DNA of 64,000 nt from Candidatus Gastranaerophilales bacterium (GTDB lineage Bacteria; Cyanobacteriota; Vampirovibrionia; Gastranaerophilales; Gastranaerophilaceae): NCBI GenBank assembly GCA_900769645.1, contig CAAGHI010000076.1, positions 1-64,000 on the forward strand. The letters run 5' to 3'. Position numbers and translations under genes: made by a program. Under the pieces are notes generated by a model. That model was not told the DNA's origin, did not search any database, and saw only the letters and a list, made by a program, of their open reading frames with translations. Positions 51,300 to 60,252 of this stretch are shown in pieces (the stretch's first letter is position 1; each line of letters opens with the position of its first letter).

Positions 51300-51418
51300 T
51301 TTTGCAAGTATGCCCAACCTACTTAGCTATTAGTTTCTGTAACAGTCACTCCGGACTCCAATCAGGAGTCTATTCGGTTTATATTAGATTTTGAATAGCA
51401 AGAATATTATATGCTCTA
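51300..51418. repeat. Dispersed repeats reaching the tadA stop codon
   Basis: GCAAGTATGCCCAACCTACT (51305-51324), TAACAGTCACTCCGGACTCC with AATCAGGAGTCTATTC, then GATTTTGAATAGCAAGAATA with TTATATGCTC. The last unit equals the first bases of the window and abuts the tadA TAG. Confidence 0.7.
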
Positions 51419-51832
51419 TCGCATTTTTTCAAAAAATTTGTCCAAAACTTCAGTACACTCTTTTTCCATAATTCCGCCATAGACTTTGAGTTTGGAATTT
51501 GCCAATTTTCTCAAATCAATTGCGCTGCCCAATGCTCCGTAATTGTGGTCATAAGCGCCAAAGTAAACCGTTTTTATACGGGAATTAATTATCGCCCAAG
51601 CGCACATCGGGCAAGGCTCAAGAGTTACGTACATCTCGCAATTGTCGAGGTGCCAGCTGCCGAGTTTTTGCTCAGCTTCTCGAATGGCAAGGATTTCTGC
51701 GTGTGCTGTAACATCATTCAAAACCTCTTTTTGGTTAAATGTTTCTGCAAGGATTTCTCCGTCCTTAACTATAATTGCGCCAACAGGAATTTCTCCGTTT
51801 GCTCTTTTAGCTAAGTCTATTGCACGTTTCAT
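51416..51832 (-). CDS. tadA: tRNA adenosine(34) deaminase
   Basis: 138 residues, shorter than the usual 150-167 because both ends are trimmed. Converts A34 to inosine in tRNA-Arg. Zinc site: TAHAEILAI (His44, catalytic Glu46) and LEPCPMCAWA (Cys74, Cys77). The ATG overlaps the histidine-kinase stop (ATGA) behind GAGG, so translation is coupled to the kinase gene. A longer start is blocked by an in-frame TGA. The stop lies at a dispersed repeat. Confidence 0.92.
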   Translation of the reverse strand: MKRAIDLAKRANGEIPVGAIIVKDGEILAETFNQKEVLNDVTAHAEILAIREAEQKLGSWHLDNCEMYVTLEPCPMCAWAIINSRIKTVYFGAYDHNYGALGSAIDLRKLANSKLKVYGGIMEKECTEVLDKFFEKMR

Positions 51833-53505
51833 TCTACAACCTCAACCGCATTAGATAAATTCAAAGTCAATTCAACACAAAATCCGCAATTTTCGTCACT
51901 GTGAAGTTCAATTTTTCCATTCATTGCCTCAACCAAACCTTTTACAATAAACAGTCCTAACCCAGTGCCACGTGTGGTTCTTGTCGTGTTATCGTCAAGG
52001 CGGATAAATTTTTCAAACAACTTGTTCAATTTTTCCGGCGGAATTACATTGCAGTCGTTTTTGACATAAATTTTGGCAAATTTTTCTTGAGTTGTCGCAT
52101 CAACAATGATTTTTGAGCCTTCATTCGCATACTTTGCTGCATTTTCAAGAAGGTTTACAAAAACCTGAATTAGCCTGTCTTTGTCGGCATCTACAAGCGG
52201 AAAATCTTCACTAATATGAAATTCAATTTCCTTGTGATCTTTGTTTTTTATAAGAATTTTGGCTTCTTCTAAAACCTCCGGAATCCACACCTGTTCAACC
52301 TTTGTCCTTAATCGCATACCCTCAATGTCAGGAATAGTCAACAAATCCTCGATTAGGCGTTTAAGTCTTTCAGATTGCTCCTTGATAATTCGTAAAGATT
52401 TTTGGCGAGTTTCTTCATCAATTACAATGTCCTGACGCATCAATCTTGACGTGTAACCTTGAATGCTTGTCAAAGGCGTTCTCAATTCGTGGCTCACCGT
52501 GTCAATTAGGTTTGAACGAAATTCGTTGAGCTGCTTGAGTTCCACGTTGTTTTTCTTCAACTGAATATATGATTTATGAATTTCCGTTGCCATTCTGTTG
52601 AATTCAAACGCAAGAAATATAATTTCGTGTGGAGTGAAAGCTGTTGTCAAAAGTCTAATTTGACGCTCATAATTTCCTTTTGAAATTGCAATAATTCCTT
52701 TGAAAAGCTGGCGAATATTTATGTACAAATAGTATGTATAAAGCCCGACAACAAAAATAATCGTAAATGTCGCAAATAGGCATGACAAGATGATTTTCAG
52801 GCTGTTATTGGTAATCGCACGTTTTGTGACTTTTTCAGTCGTGTTTACGATAATCGTAATTTTAGGCTCTTCCTTGGAAACGTAGACATAGGGCTGGTTT
52901 TTGACGTCGCCAAAAACAATTGGTTTATTTTTACGCAATTTTTTAGGTAAAAGAGAAATTGTTTTTTTGTACGCTTCATCGGTGTAATTATGCTCTGCGA
53001 TTAGGTCACCGTCGTTTGTCAAAACGTAAATCTGGCGCTTGTCGTCGGCAATTGATTTGAACAGCTCATCACGAATTGCATCTAGCTTGTATGTTGCAAC
53101 AAGGTATTCGTTTTCGTTAATTTTGACAGGAACAGTCGCTTTTTTATTTTTTTTGTTCAATTCATGGATTTTTGCAAGTTTGTCTTGGCTTGCAATTTCA
53201 AGCTTTTCACAATCAGGAAGTGACTTTGTAACCTCTTTTAAATATGCATTTTTCCCACTCGGGCTCTTGAAATATTTGAGAGAAAATGCAACTTGGTCCA
53301 GATTACTCGAAACAGTTTTGTTGAAAAAATCAATTTCGTCAGAAACCATATTCGCAATCAAAACAGCAGATTCTCGTAGCTGATAGCGCATTGATTGTTG
53401 GTTAATATTGTTGATTATAAACCCACTGATTGAGGTTGGAATAATTACGGCAAAAATAAACACAACCGCAATTTGTTCAACAATTTTCAAGTGCTTATCA
53501 AACAT
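51829..53505 (-). CDS. Sensor histidine kinase with periplasmic sensor domain
   Basis: 558 residues. TM1 is VAVVFIFAVIIPTS-like near residues 11-30, a periplasmic sensor region of ~200 residues follows, TM2 is IILSCLFATFTIIFVVGLYT, then HAMP, and the kinase core: SHELRTPLTSIQGY with phospho-acceptor His339, the N box LIQVFVNLLENAAKYA, and the ATP lid with TRGTGLGLFIVKGLVEAM. It phosphorylates the adjacent response regulator; the stop of that gene and this ATG overlap. Signal unknown. The tadA start lies at its end. Confidence 0.92.
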   Translation of the reverse strand: MFDKHLKIVEQIAVVFIFAVIIPTSISGFIINNINQQSMRYQLRESAVLIANMVSDEIDFFNKTVSSNLDQVAFSLKYFKSPSGKNAYLKEVTKSLPDCEKLEIASQDKLAKIHELNKKNKKATVPVKINENEYLVATYKLDAIRDELFKSIADDKRQIYVLTNDGDLIAEHNYTDEAYKKTISLLPKKLRKNKPIVFGDVKNQPYVYVSKEEPKITIIVNTTEKVTKRAITNNSLKIILSCLFATFTIIFVVGLYTYYLYINIRQLFKGIIAISKGNYERQIRLLTTAFTPHEIIFLAFEFNRMATEIHKSYIQLKKNNVELKQLNEFRSNLIDTVSHELRTPLTSIQGYTSRLMRQDIVIDEETRQKSLRIIKEQSERLKRLIEDLLTIPDIEGMRLRTKVEQVWIPEVLEEAKILIKNKDHKEIEFHISEDFPLVDADKDRLIQVFVNLLENAAKYANEGSKIIVDATTQEKFAKIYVKNDCNVIPPEKLNKLFEKFIRLDDNTTRTTRGTGLGLFIVKGLVEAMNGKIELHSDENCGFCVELTLNLSNAVEVVE

Positions 53506-54212
53506 TACTCTTCTCCAAACGGAGTCAGCTTATAGCCAACATTTGTGACTGTGTGCAAGTATTTTGGGTGCTTCGTATCTGGCTCAATTTTGTTGCGTAA
53601 ACCTCCGACATGAACCCTTAGCATTCGAACATCTTCGTCACTGTCATAGCCCCAAACCTCATCAAGAAGCGTAGCAAGCGTTACTGGCGTATTGAAATGT
53701 TGCAAAAGACAATACAAAATTTCAAATTCAGTCGGAGTCAATTTGACCTTTTTGTTAATAACAACTGCTTCAAGAGATTCAGGGAAAATCTGGATATCAC
53801 CTGCGTTTAAGACTTCATCAGACAAAACAGTTTTATCTTCAACTTGATTTCTCCTCAAAAGTACACGAATTCTTAACAAGACTTCTTGAATATCAAACGG
53901 CTTAACCAAATAATCGTCCGCACCGCAATCAAAGCCTTCTGTCTTATCGTCAATTGTGCCTTTTGCGGTTAGCATAAGAATAGGAATTGCGAGTTTTGCT
54001 TGGCGAATGTTTTTGCATACGTCAAAACCGTTCATTTTCGGCATCATAACATCAAGCAAAATTAAGTCGTACGTGTTATTCAGCGCTTTATTCAATCCTT
54101 CTAACCCGTCACGAGCAGTGTCAACGAAATAGCCGCTTGCTTTTACGTCAAATTCCAACAACTCTCTGATTTCATCATCGTCATCAACTATTAAGATACG
54201 TTTTTCCGTCAT
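53505..54212 (-). CDS. OmpR-family response regulator
   Basis: 235 residues. Receiver domain with acidic pocket IVDDDDEIR, phospho-acceptor Asp54 in LILLDVMMPKMNGFDV, and the Lys of DYLVKPFDIQ; a C-terminal winged helix follows (LTPTEFEILYCLLQHFNTPV, then VRMLRVHVGGLRNKIEPDTK). Its partner is the kinase directly downstream, which overlaps it. A GGDEF gene is upstream by 42 nt. Probably DNA-binding transcriptional regulator of unknown regulon. Confidence 0.94.
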   Translation of the reverse strand: MTEKRILIVDDDDEIRELLEFDVKASGYFVDTARDGLEGLNKALNNTYDLILLDVMMPKMNGFDVCKNIRQAKLAIPILMLTAKGTIDDKTEGFDCGADDYLVKPFDIQEVLLRIRVLLRRNQVEDKTVLSDEVLNAGDIQIFPESLEAVVINKKVKLTPTEFEILYCLLQHFNTPVTLATLLDEVWGYDSDEDVRMLRVHVGGLRNKIEPDTKHPKYLHTVTNVGYKLTPFGEE

Positions 54213-54254
54213 AGTTTCTCCTTTGGGTCTTTTGTTGATTGAACGTAACCGCTA

Positions 54255-55127
54255 CTATTCTCCTAGGTTAATTTGTGAGAATTGAACAATTTTATTTTTA
54301 CCACGTTTTTTAGCGTTGTACAAAGCGTGCTCTGCGTAGCGGATAATAGTGTTTGCGTCCTCTTCAGTATCTTCAATACAAGGATATGTAGCAATTCCGC
54401 CTGAAATTGTAATCGGGTGTCTTTCTTCTTCGCCTGCAGGAATAAATTCCATTCTTTCAATATCTCTTCTAAATCTTTCTGCAAATAAAAATGCGTTTTC
54501 TTCAGAAGTGTTAGGCAAGATTAGCAAGAACTCTTCGTCGCCGTAGCGAGTTAGAATATCTTCTTTTCTGATTAGTTGTTTTAATTTGTCTGCGATAGAA
54601 CGAAGTAAAACATCACCCCATTCGTAGCCGTAAATATCGTTTACAACCTTGAAAAAGTCTAGGTCAAACAAAAGACAAGACAATTTTGTGCCGTATCTTC
54701 TCGCACGAGAAATTTCTTGTTCCATGCGTTCTTGCATGTATTTTCTATTGTGAAGTCCCGTTAGTTCGTCGGTTGTAGAAACCACTTTCAATTTGTCACG
54801 AAGTTCTTTGTATTTTAAAAGAGCATTTGCTCTGATAAGAAGTTCAAGGTTGTCAACAGGAGTTTTGATAAAATCGAAAATCACCGCTCTAACAGTTGAA
54901 CCTTTGAAAGTTTCGCCAATAAAAAGTGTTGGCGCCTTAAATTTCATAGTCATTAAAAAGTCTTTAAGGTTTGGAACGCTTTCAACAACAACAAGCCCTG
55001 GGTTTAGCATTTCGTAATCTTTAAGATTTTCAGCATTTTCAATCCTAACATTTGTATCATCAATCTGAGCTAAAACATCAGCCAATTTTGATTCGTTTTT
55101 ATCCGTATAAACAACTATATTCTTCAT
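54255..55127 (-). CDS. GGDEF-domain protein with variant active-site motif
   Basis: 290 residues. The N-terminal ~125 residues look like a receiver-type fold without the full phosphorylation pocket (IVVYTDKNESKLADVL, then VVVESVPNLKDF). The GGDEF domain begins DELTGLHNRKYMQERMEQEI and has FDLDFFKVVNDIYG, but the signature reads RYGDEEFLLILP instead of GGDEF/GGEEF. An upstream RKED keeps the RxxD inhibitory-site pattern. Loss of the second Gly may weaken cyclase activity and make it a c-di-GMP sensor. It is the first gene of the operon with the response regulator. Confidence 0.88.
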   Translation of the reverse strand: MKNIVVYTDKNESKLADVLAQIDDTNVRIENAENLKDYEMLNPGLVVVESVPNLKDFLMTMKFKAPTLFIGETFKGSTVRAVIFDFIKTPVDNLELLIRANALLKYKELRDKLKVVSTTDELTGLHNRKYMQERMEQEISRARRYGTKLSCLLFDLDFFKVVNDIYGYEWGDVLLRSIADKLKQLIRKEDILTRYGDEEFLLILPNTSEENAFLFAERFRRDIERMEFIPAGEEERHPITISGGIATYPCIEDTEEDANTIIRYAEHALYNAKKRGKNKIVQFSQINLGE

Positions 55128-55354
55128 AAAGCTACCCTTCTATTATGTAATCTTACAGGAATTCTAGCATATTTTTTGCATTTTTTCAAGAGGTTTTTGA
55201 AAAATAGTGGATTTGAGGAAGGGAGCTACTATCAATTTATTCCTTATTTAAGTAGTTTATTAAATTTATTTGATATATAATGTTCTAAAACCTAAAGTAT
55301 TTAAAAAGAGATGTTTTTTATTTTTGAAAAATGTTTAAGCGGCAAGAGGTTAAG

Positions 55355-58300
55355 ATGTCAACATTAACAGAATTGAAAAAGATTTGGGAATTAGATAAAG
55401 AAGCTTTTAAATTTAAAGAATTAGGAGGTTTGCAAGATTTTGTTGCAGAAGTATTTAAGTGTTCTGAATTGTTTAATTTAAAACAAGGGCTTGAAAGTAC
55501 TAAGATAGAAAATAGAAATAAAGAATTTATAAAAGAAGGTCAAAAAAATGGAAGAAGCGCCGATATTGTTATTTTTTATAAAAAAGATGAAATAATAATT
55601 CCGGTAGAGGTTGAAAGATTTGAAAATATTGAAGCTGGTATTAAGCAACTTGCTAACTATCAAAAAGATTATCAAAAAGCCTATGGAATATTAACAGATG
55701 GGTATCATTGGCGTTTTTATAACAATACTTTGTATGCTGAATTCACTATTGACAAAATATTCGAAAATCCTTCTGAAATAAAAACATTTTGGGAAGATTA
55801 TGTAAAGGAAGAAAATTATTATTTAAGTTTTTTTGAAAGAACAGGTCAACTCTCATTATTTAAAAATGAAGAAGTCCTAAAAGTTGATAATAATAGAGAG
55901 TTGTTTTTTGAAGATATTACAACATTAATAAAGCGTTTTAAAGATAAACTTGGAATTGTTGGTTACTTAAAAGAAAAAGGAACTCTTGATAGTGATAAAA
56001 AAGCAACTGAAATTTCTTATGCTTATTTTATACAATTTATTTTATATAAAAATTTAGTAGATAATTGTTATGGAGAATTTAATGAAGAGTTTCGTATAAG
56101 AATTTCAAAGATTTATAATTGTTTAAAAAATAAAGCTTATCAAGGCATAACATCTCAAATATATGGAATTTCGAATTTTATTTCAGATAAATTATATAAA
56201 CCTTTTAATAAAGAACAAGAATTTATAAATCAAAAATTAAATGAAGTTTTACGTAAGCCTGATGTAATACTCGAAGAGGTTACTTTATGGCTTGATATTA
56301 TTGTTTTTATAAAAAAATATAATTTTGCAAATTTAAAAAATGAGATTTTTGGTTTTGTATATGAAAATTATTTGAAAGAATTGTATGAAGAAACAAATAA
56401 GGGTCAGTATTTTACAGATCCTGCGGTTGTTAATTTTATGCTTGACGAAATAGGATATACTTCCAAAGAAATTAAACGTTTTTATGAAGAAAGAGAATTT
56501 GATAAATTGTCAATAATTGATCCCTCTTGTGGAAGTGGAACTTTTTTATATAGTGCAGTTCATCGGATTGTTGAAACTTTATTTGATGGAAGTGAAGAAA
56601 CATCAAAAATAATTGAAGAAATTATAAATAATAATATTTTTGGCTTGGATATTGCAGAGTTTCCTTTATATCTTGCTGAAATGAATATTTTAATGCGGTT
56701 ATTGCCTATTATAATTAATGAAAATTATAATAATCCAATTGATAAAAAAATTAAAATATTTAAAACCCAAGATAGTATTTCAGAGTTTATGGATACAGGA
56801 ATAAAAGCAAATTCTGAAAATTTTGAAAATGAAGTGATACAAGGTACGCAACAAAAATCATTATTTCAGAGTCAAATTCTTGATCTATCGTATAGAAGTT
56901 ATATTCGAGATGAAGATGATTTAAAAGAAATGAAAGATAGTATGCAACCACCTAGAAAAAGGTTTGATTTTGTTATAGGTAACCCCCCATATATTGCTTA
57001 TAATGAGTGTTGTAAGCAAAAAATGTTATTTACAGAATTAATTAAGCAAAAAAAAATATCAATGGCTGATATATATAATGTTAACTTAAATACAGTTCCA
57101 GAAAGAATTAAAACATATTCACCTAAACCAAATTTATATTCTTTTTTTATTGCTTTGGGTGGTGGCTTGTTAAAACCTAATGGAAAAATGTGTTATATTA
57201 TTCCTCAAACAATTTTGAATGCGAACGACCTTGATGTTTTAAGATATTACTTATCAAAGAAAGTAACTATAGAAAAAATAATTACTTTTAGTGGTAAATT
57301 GTTTATAGGTAGAGGTCTAAAAGGTAAAAATCCAGTTGCTACATCTAGTTTAATTTTTGTTATTAAAAAAGAAGTTCCTAAAGCAGATGGAATTGTTACA
57401 ATTGTAAATTATATAAAAAATCAAGAAAGTAATATTGAAAATATATTAAATTCAAGAGGGAACAATAAAATTGTAAAAAAAATTCCCCAAGCAGAATTAG
57501 TAGAAAAAGTAGAAAATTGGAATTTTTTGACTCGGACTCAAGCAGAAATTGATTTTGTAGATAATTATATAAATAATTCAGTATCTATTGAGGATTATAG
57601 AAGAAGTTTAACTGATTATGATTTAATCCAGTTTGATAAAGGATTTGTATTTAAAGACCAGGATACACCTAATAATAAAAATGGATATCAACTAATTCAA
57701 GCTTCTAAAAATTATAAACCAGATTTAACTTCGACATTTATATCAAAGGAAAATATAAAAATACCGAGTGGTTCGCAAGGTTTTAAGATATTTGATAATA
57801 AGTATAAAATAGTTGCTAGTTATACTCAACCTGCTTATTATTATTCATCAAAAAATATAATGATTCGGTCCAATTGGATAATTATTTCTTCAGACCAAAA
57901 AGAACAAATTTTGTTTTTATTCGCAATATTAAATAGCTATACAAATGCTAAGGTAATAGATTTTTATGCAAGAAGTGAAAATGAAAAAGTTTTAATTGCA
58001 AGTGTTAAAACAATAAAAAACTTTGTGCGTGTCCCAAAGATAACTTCTCAAAATAAGATAATTAGAAATGAAATAATAAATCAAACTAAAAATTTATTAA
58101 ATCTTGAAGAGTATAAAATGTCCGATTTTGTTGATTTTTCTGAAATTTCAATACAAAAGTTTGATAGATATGAGATGGAAAAAGACAAATTAATATTAAT
58201 TAAAAATGATAGTTTATATCCATTAAAAATAAAAAATGTAAATAAATTTTCTGCAATAATGGAGGCATTAAAAAATAGATATAATCTTATATCCAAGATA

Positions 58301-58501
58301 AATTTAGTAGAATTAAAAAATCTCAAAGTAATCGATAAAAAAGAGCAATTAAAGATAAAAGATTATATTGATGATCTTGTTTTTGTACTATATTTTAATA
58401 TTCCAATTAAAAATATAAATATTTCAAATTCGCAAATAATTAAAGAAGAGTGTAAAAAAAATCAATTTTATAAAATGGTAATAAAAAATAAAAAAATTTA
58501 G
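55355..58501 (+). CDS. Type IIG-like restriction-modification enzyme
   Basis: 1048 residues. An N-terminal nuclease-like domain (ADIVIFYKKDEIIIPVEVER, then LANYQKDYQKAYGILTDG) resembles the PD-(D/E)xK-type domain of Eco57I-like enzymes, though the expected ExK reads VEVER at residues 84-88, so catalysis is uncertain. The N6-adenine methyltransferase core has DPSCGSGTFLYSAVHRI (residue 389 on), NNIFGLDIAEFPLYLAEMNI and NPPY in FDFVIGNPPYIAYNE (residue 543). A C-terminal target-recognition part follows. Start at ATG 55355 behind AGAGG. It is more AT-rich than its neighbours, suggesting horizontal gain. No separate methylase, specificity or nuclease gene is beside it. Confidence 0.87.
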   Translation: MSTLTELKKIWELDKEAFKFKELGGLQDFVAEVFKCSELFNLKQGLESTKIENRNKEFIKEGQKNGRSADIVIFYKKDEIIIPVEVERFENIEAGIKQLANYQKDYQKAYGILTDGYHWRFYNNTLYAEFTIDKIFENPSEIKTFWEDYVKEENYYLSFFERTGQLSLFKNEEVLKVDNNRELFFEDITTLIKRFKDKLGIVGYLKEKGTLDSDKKATEISYAYFIQFILYKNLVDNCYGEFNEEFRIRISKIYNCLKNKAYQGITSQIYGISNFISDKLYKPFNKEQEFINQKLNEVLRKPDVILEEVTLWLDIIVFIKKYNFANLKNEIFGFVYENYLKELYEETNKGQYFTDPAVVNFMLDEIGYTSKEIKRFYEEREFDKLSIIDPSCGSGTFLYSAVHRIVETLFDGSEETSKIIEEIINNNIFGLDIAEFPLYLAEMNILMRLLPIIINENYNNPIDKKIKIFKTQDSISEFMDTGIKANSENFENEVIQGTQQKSLFQSQILDLSYRSYIRDEDDLKEMKDSMQPPRKRFDFVIGNPPYIAYNECCKQKMLFTELIKQKKISMADIYNVNLNTVPERIKTYSPKPNLYSFFIALGGGLLKPNGKMCYIIPQTILNANDLDVLRYYLSKKVTIEKIITFSGKLFIGRGLKGKNPVATSSLIFVIKKEVPKADGIVTIVNYIKNQESNIENILNSRGNNKIVKKIPQAELVEKVENWNFLTRTQAEIDFVDNYINNSVSIEDYRRSLTDYDLIQFDKGFVFKDQDTPNNKNGYQLIQASKNYKPDLTSTFISKENIKIPSGSQGFKIFDNKYKIVASYTQPAYYYSSKNIMIRSNWIIISSDQKEQILFLFAILNSYTNAKVIDFYARSENEKVLIASVKTIKNFVRVPKITSQNKIIRNEIINQTKNLLNLEEYKMSDFVDFSEISIQKFDRYEMEKDKLILIKNDSLYPLKIKNVNKFSAIMEALKNRYNLISKINLVELKNLKVIDKKEQLKIKDYIDDLVFVLYFNIPIKNINISNSQIIKEECKKNQFYKMVIKNKKI

Positions 58502-58646
58502 ATTGTTTGTAAATAAACACATGGTTTGAGTATTTTTAACAGGCAGTTTGAGAATTTTAGATTTATAAATAGTGTAGGCTGTGATTATTATTTTAATTAT
58601 ATTCCATTACAAAGATTAGGCTTACCTGTAGAAAAATAGAATTAAA

Positions 58647-59972
58647 CTATTTCTTCTCAGAGCGTTCTCTGACAGAAAGTCTTATTGGAGTTCCGAAAAA
58701 GCCGAAAGCTTCACGCAATTTGTTCTCAACGTAACGTTTATAGTGATCTTTCATCAAATCTGCGTTATTCGCAAAAATCACAATATGCGGTGGCTGAATT
58801 CCGGTTTGAGTTACATACATAATTTTCAAACGTTTGCCCTTTGAAGATGCAGGCGGATTAAGCATATAAGCCTCTTTTATAACCTTATTCAAAAGTCCTG
58901 TTGAAATTCGTTTTGTACATTCTGCATAAACGCTTTCTGCCTCAGTGAAAATCGTATTCAATCTCTGTTTTGTCACCGCAGAAATATAAATCTTCGGTGC
59001 ATATTCCAAAAACGGAATATCATTGGCAAGCTTTTTATTATACTCATTAACAGAATTTGATTTTTTGTCCTCAATCAAATCCCATTTGTTTATCGCAATA
59101 ATCAAACCTTTACCGGCTTCTGTGATAATAGATGCAATTTTTTTGTCCTGATCAGAAATTCCTTGAGTTGCATCAATTACCAAAAGCGCAACGTCACAAT
59201 CTCTAATAGATCTAATTGCTCTATCTACAGCAAATTTTTCAACGCCCCAGTCAACTTTTGACTTTTTGCGAATTCCTGCGGTATCAACAATTACAAATTC
59301 CCTGTCATTAAAAGTTATTGAACTGTCAATACTATCACGAGTTGTGCCTGAAACATCTGATACAATAACCCTTTTTTCATTAAGCAAAGCGTTGACTATA
59401 GAAGATTTTCCGGCATTTGGTCGTCCAACAATCGCAATTCTAATTGTGTTGTCCTCTTCCTGCTCAACTTCTCTTGAAAAATCTTCTGTCACTAAATCTA
59501 GCAAGTCACCTACACCGCCAGAGCCGTGTAGTGCTGAAATTCCAATCGGATCGCCAATAGCAAGTGAATAAAAATCGTTTACCATCAACAAAGATTCTTT
59601 GTTGTCGGATTTGTTTACAGCCAAAAATACAGGTTTCCCAGATTGTCTTAAAATATTTGCAATATCATAGTCAACAGGGTTTACGCCCTCTTTCCCGTCA
59701 ACAATAAAAATAATCTTGTCGGCTTCTTCACAAGCAATTTTTGCCTGATCAAAGATAGACAACATAATCTCGTCCTCGTCACCCGGGATAATTCCGCCTG
59801 TGTCGATTACGGTAAACAATTTGTTTTGCCATTCAACATCAAAATAAATTCTATCACGTGTAACCCCCGGTAAATCGTCCACGATAGAGTTTCTCGTACC
59901 TATCAAACGGTTTACAAAGGTTGATTTGCCGACATTCGGGCGTCCTACTATTGCTACAATTGGTTTTCTCAT
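58647..59972 (-). CDS. der: GTPase Der (EngA)
   Basis: 441 residues, normal for Der. Two GTPase domains in tandem assist 50S ribosome assembly. Domain 1: VAIVGRPNVGKSTFVNRL, DLPGVTRDR, DTGG, NKSD. Domain 2: IAIVGRPNAGKSSIVNALL, VSGTTRDSID, DTAGI, INKWDLIED. The C-terminal KH-like domain ends in GFFGTPIRLSVRERS. The ATG at 59972 has no ribosome site; TGTTATAAT (59979-59987) places transcription start on its A. Confidence 0.96.
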   Translation of the reverse strand: MRKPIVAIVGRPNVGKSTFVNRLIGTRNSIVDDLPGVTRDRIYFDVEWQNKLFTVIDTGGIIPGDEDEIMLSIFDQAKIACEEADKIIFIVDGKEGVNPVDYDIANILRQSGKPVFLAVNKSDNKESLLMVNDFYSLAIGDPIGISALHGSGGVGDLLDLVTEDFSREVEQEEDNTIRIAIVGRPNAGKSSIVNALLNEKRVIVSDVSGTTRDSIDSSITFNDREFVIVDTAGIRKKSKVDWGVEKFAVDRAIRSIRDCDVALLVIDATQGISDQDKKIASIITEAGKGLIIAINKWDLIEDKKSNSVNEYNKKLANDIPFLEYAPKIYISAVTKQRLNTIFTEAESVYAECTKRISTGLLNKVIKEAYMLNPPASSKGKRLKIMYVTQTGIQPPHIVIFANNADLMKDHYKRYVENKLREAFGFFGTPIRLSVRERSEKK

Positions 59973-59978
59973 AAATTG

Positions 59979-59987
59979 ATTATAACA
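59979..59987 (-). promoter_or_regulatory. Extended -10 of der, leaderless arrangement
   Basis: Minus-strand TGTTATAAT, a perfect extended -10; +1 falls exactly on the A of the der ATG at 59972. Confidence 0.65.
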
Positions 59988-60042
59988 CAAACGGATTTAG
60001 TTTCAAAATTAATTAACAAATTCATTTTGTTAGTAGGAATTA

Positions 60043-60252
60043 ATGTAAAAAGAATGACGACAAAAGTAGTTGCAAATTTCGCAAAACAACTAACCCGTAA
60101 CTGTCACTCTGAACTTGATTCAGAGTCTATTTAAAGTTGATATTAGATTCTGAATAGCAAGAAAAGTTACAGTGGGCTATGTGAGTAAGAGCTTATCACC
60201 AAAAACCTAATGTATGAATGAATGCTGTTACAGAGGGCTACGTGCGTAGCAC
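60043..60252. repeat. Composite dispersed repeats between der and the GGDEF/HD-GYP gene
   Basis: AATGACGACAAAAGTAGTTG (60053-60072), TAACTGTCACTCTGAACTTG (60097-60116) with ATTCAGAGTCTATTT, AGATTCTGAATAGCAAGAAA (60146-60165), then a full ~80-bp unit from GGGCTATGTGAGTAAGAGCT to GGCTACGTGCGTAGCACC (60174-60252). This last unit is the inverse of 5581-5667. Its end abuts the stop codon of the next gene. Confidence 0.8.
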
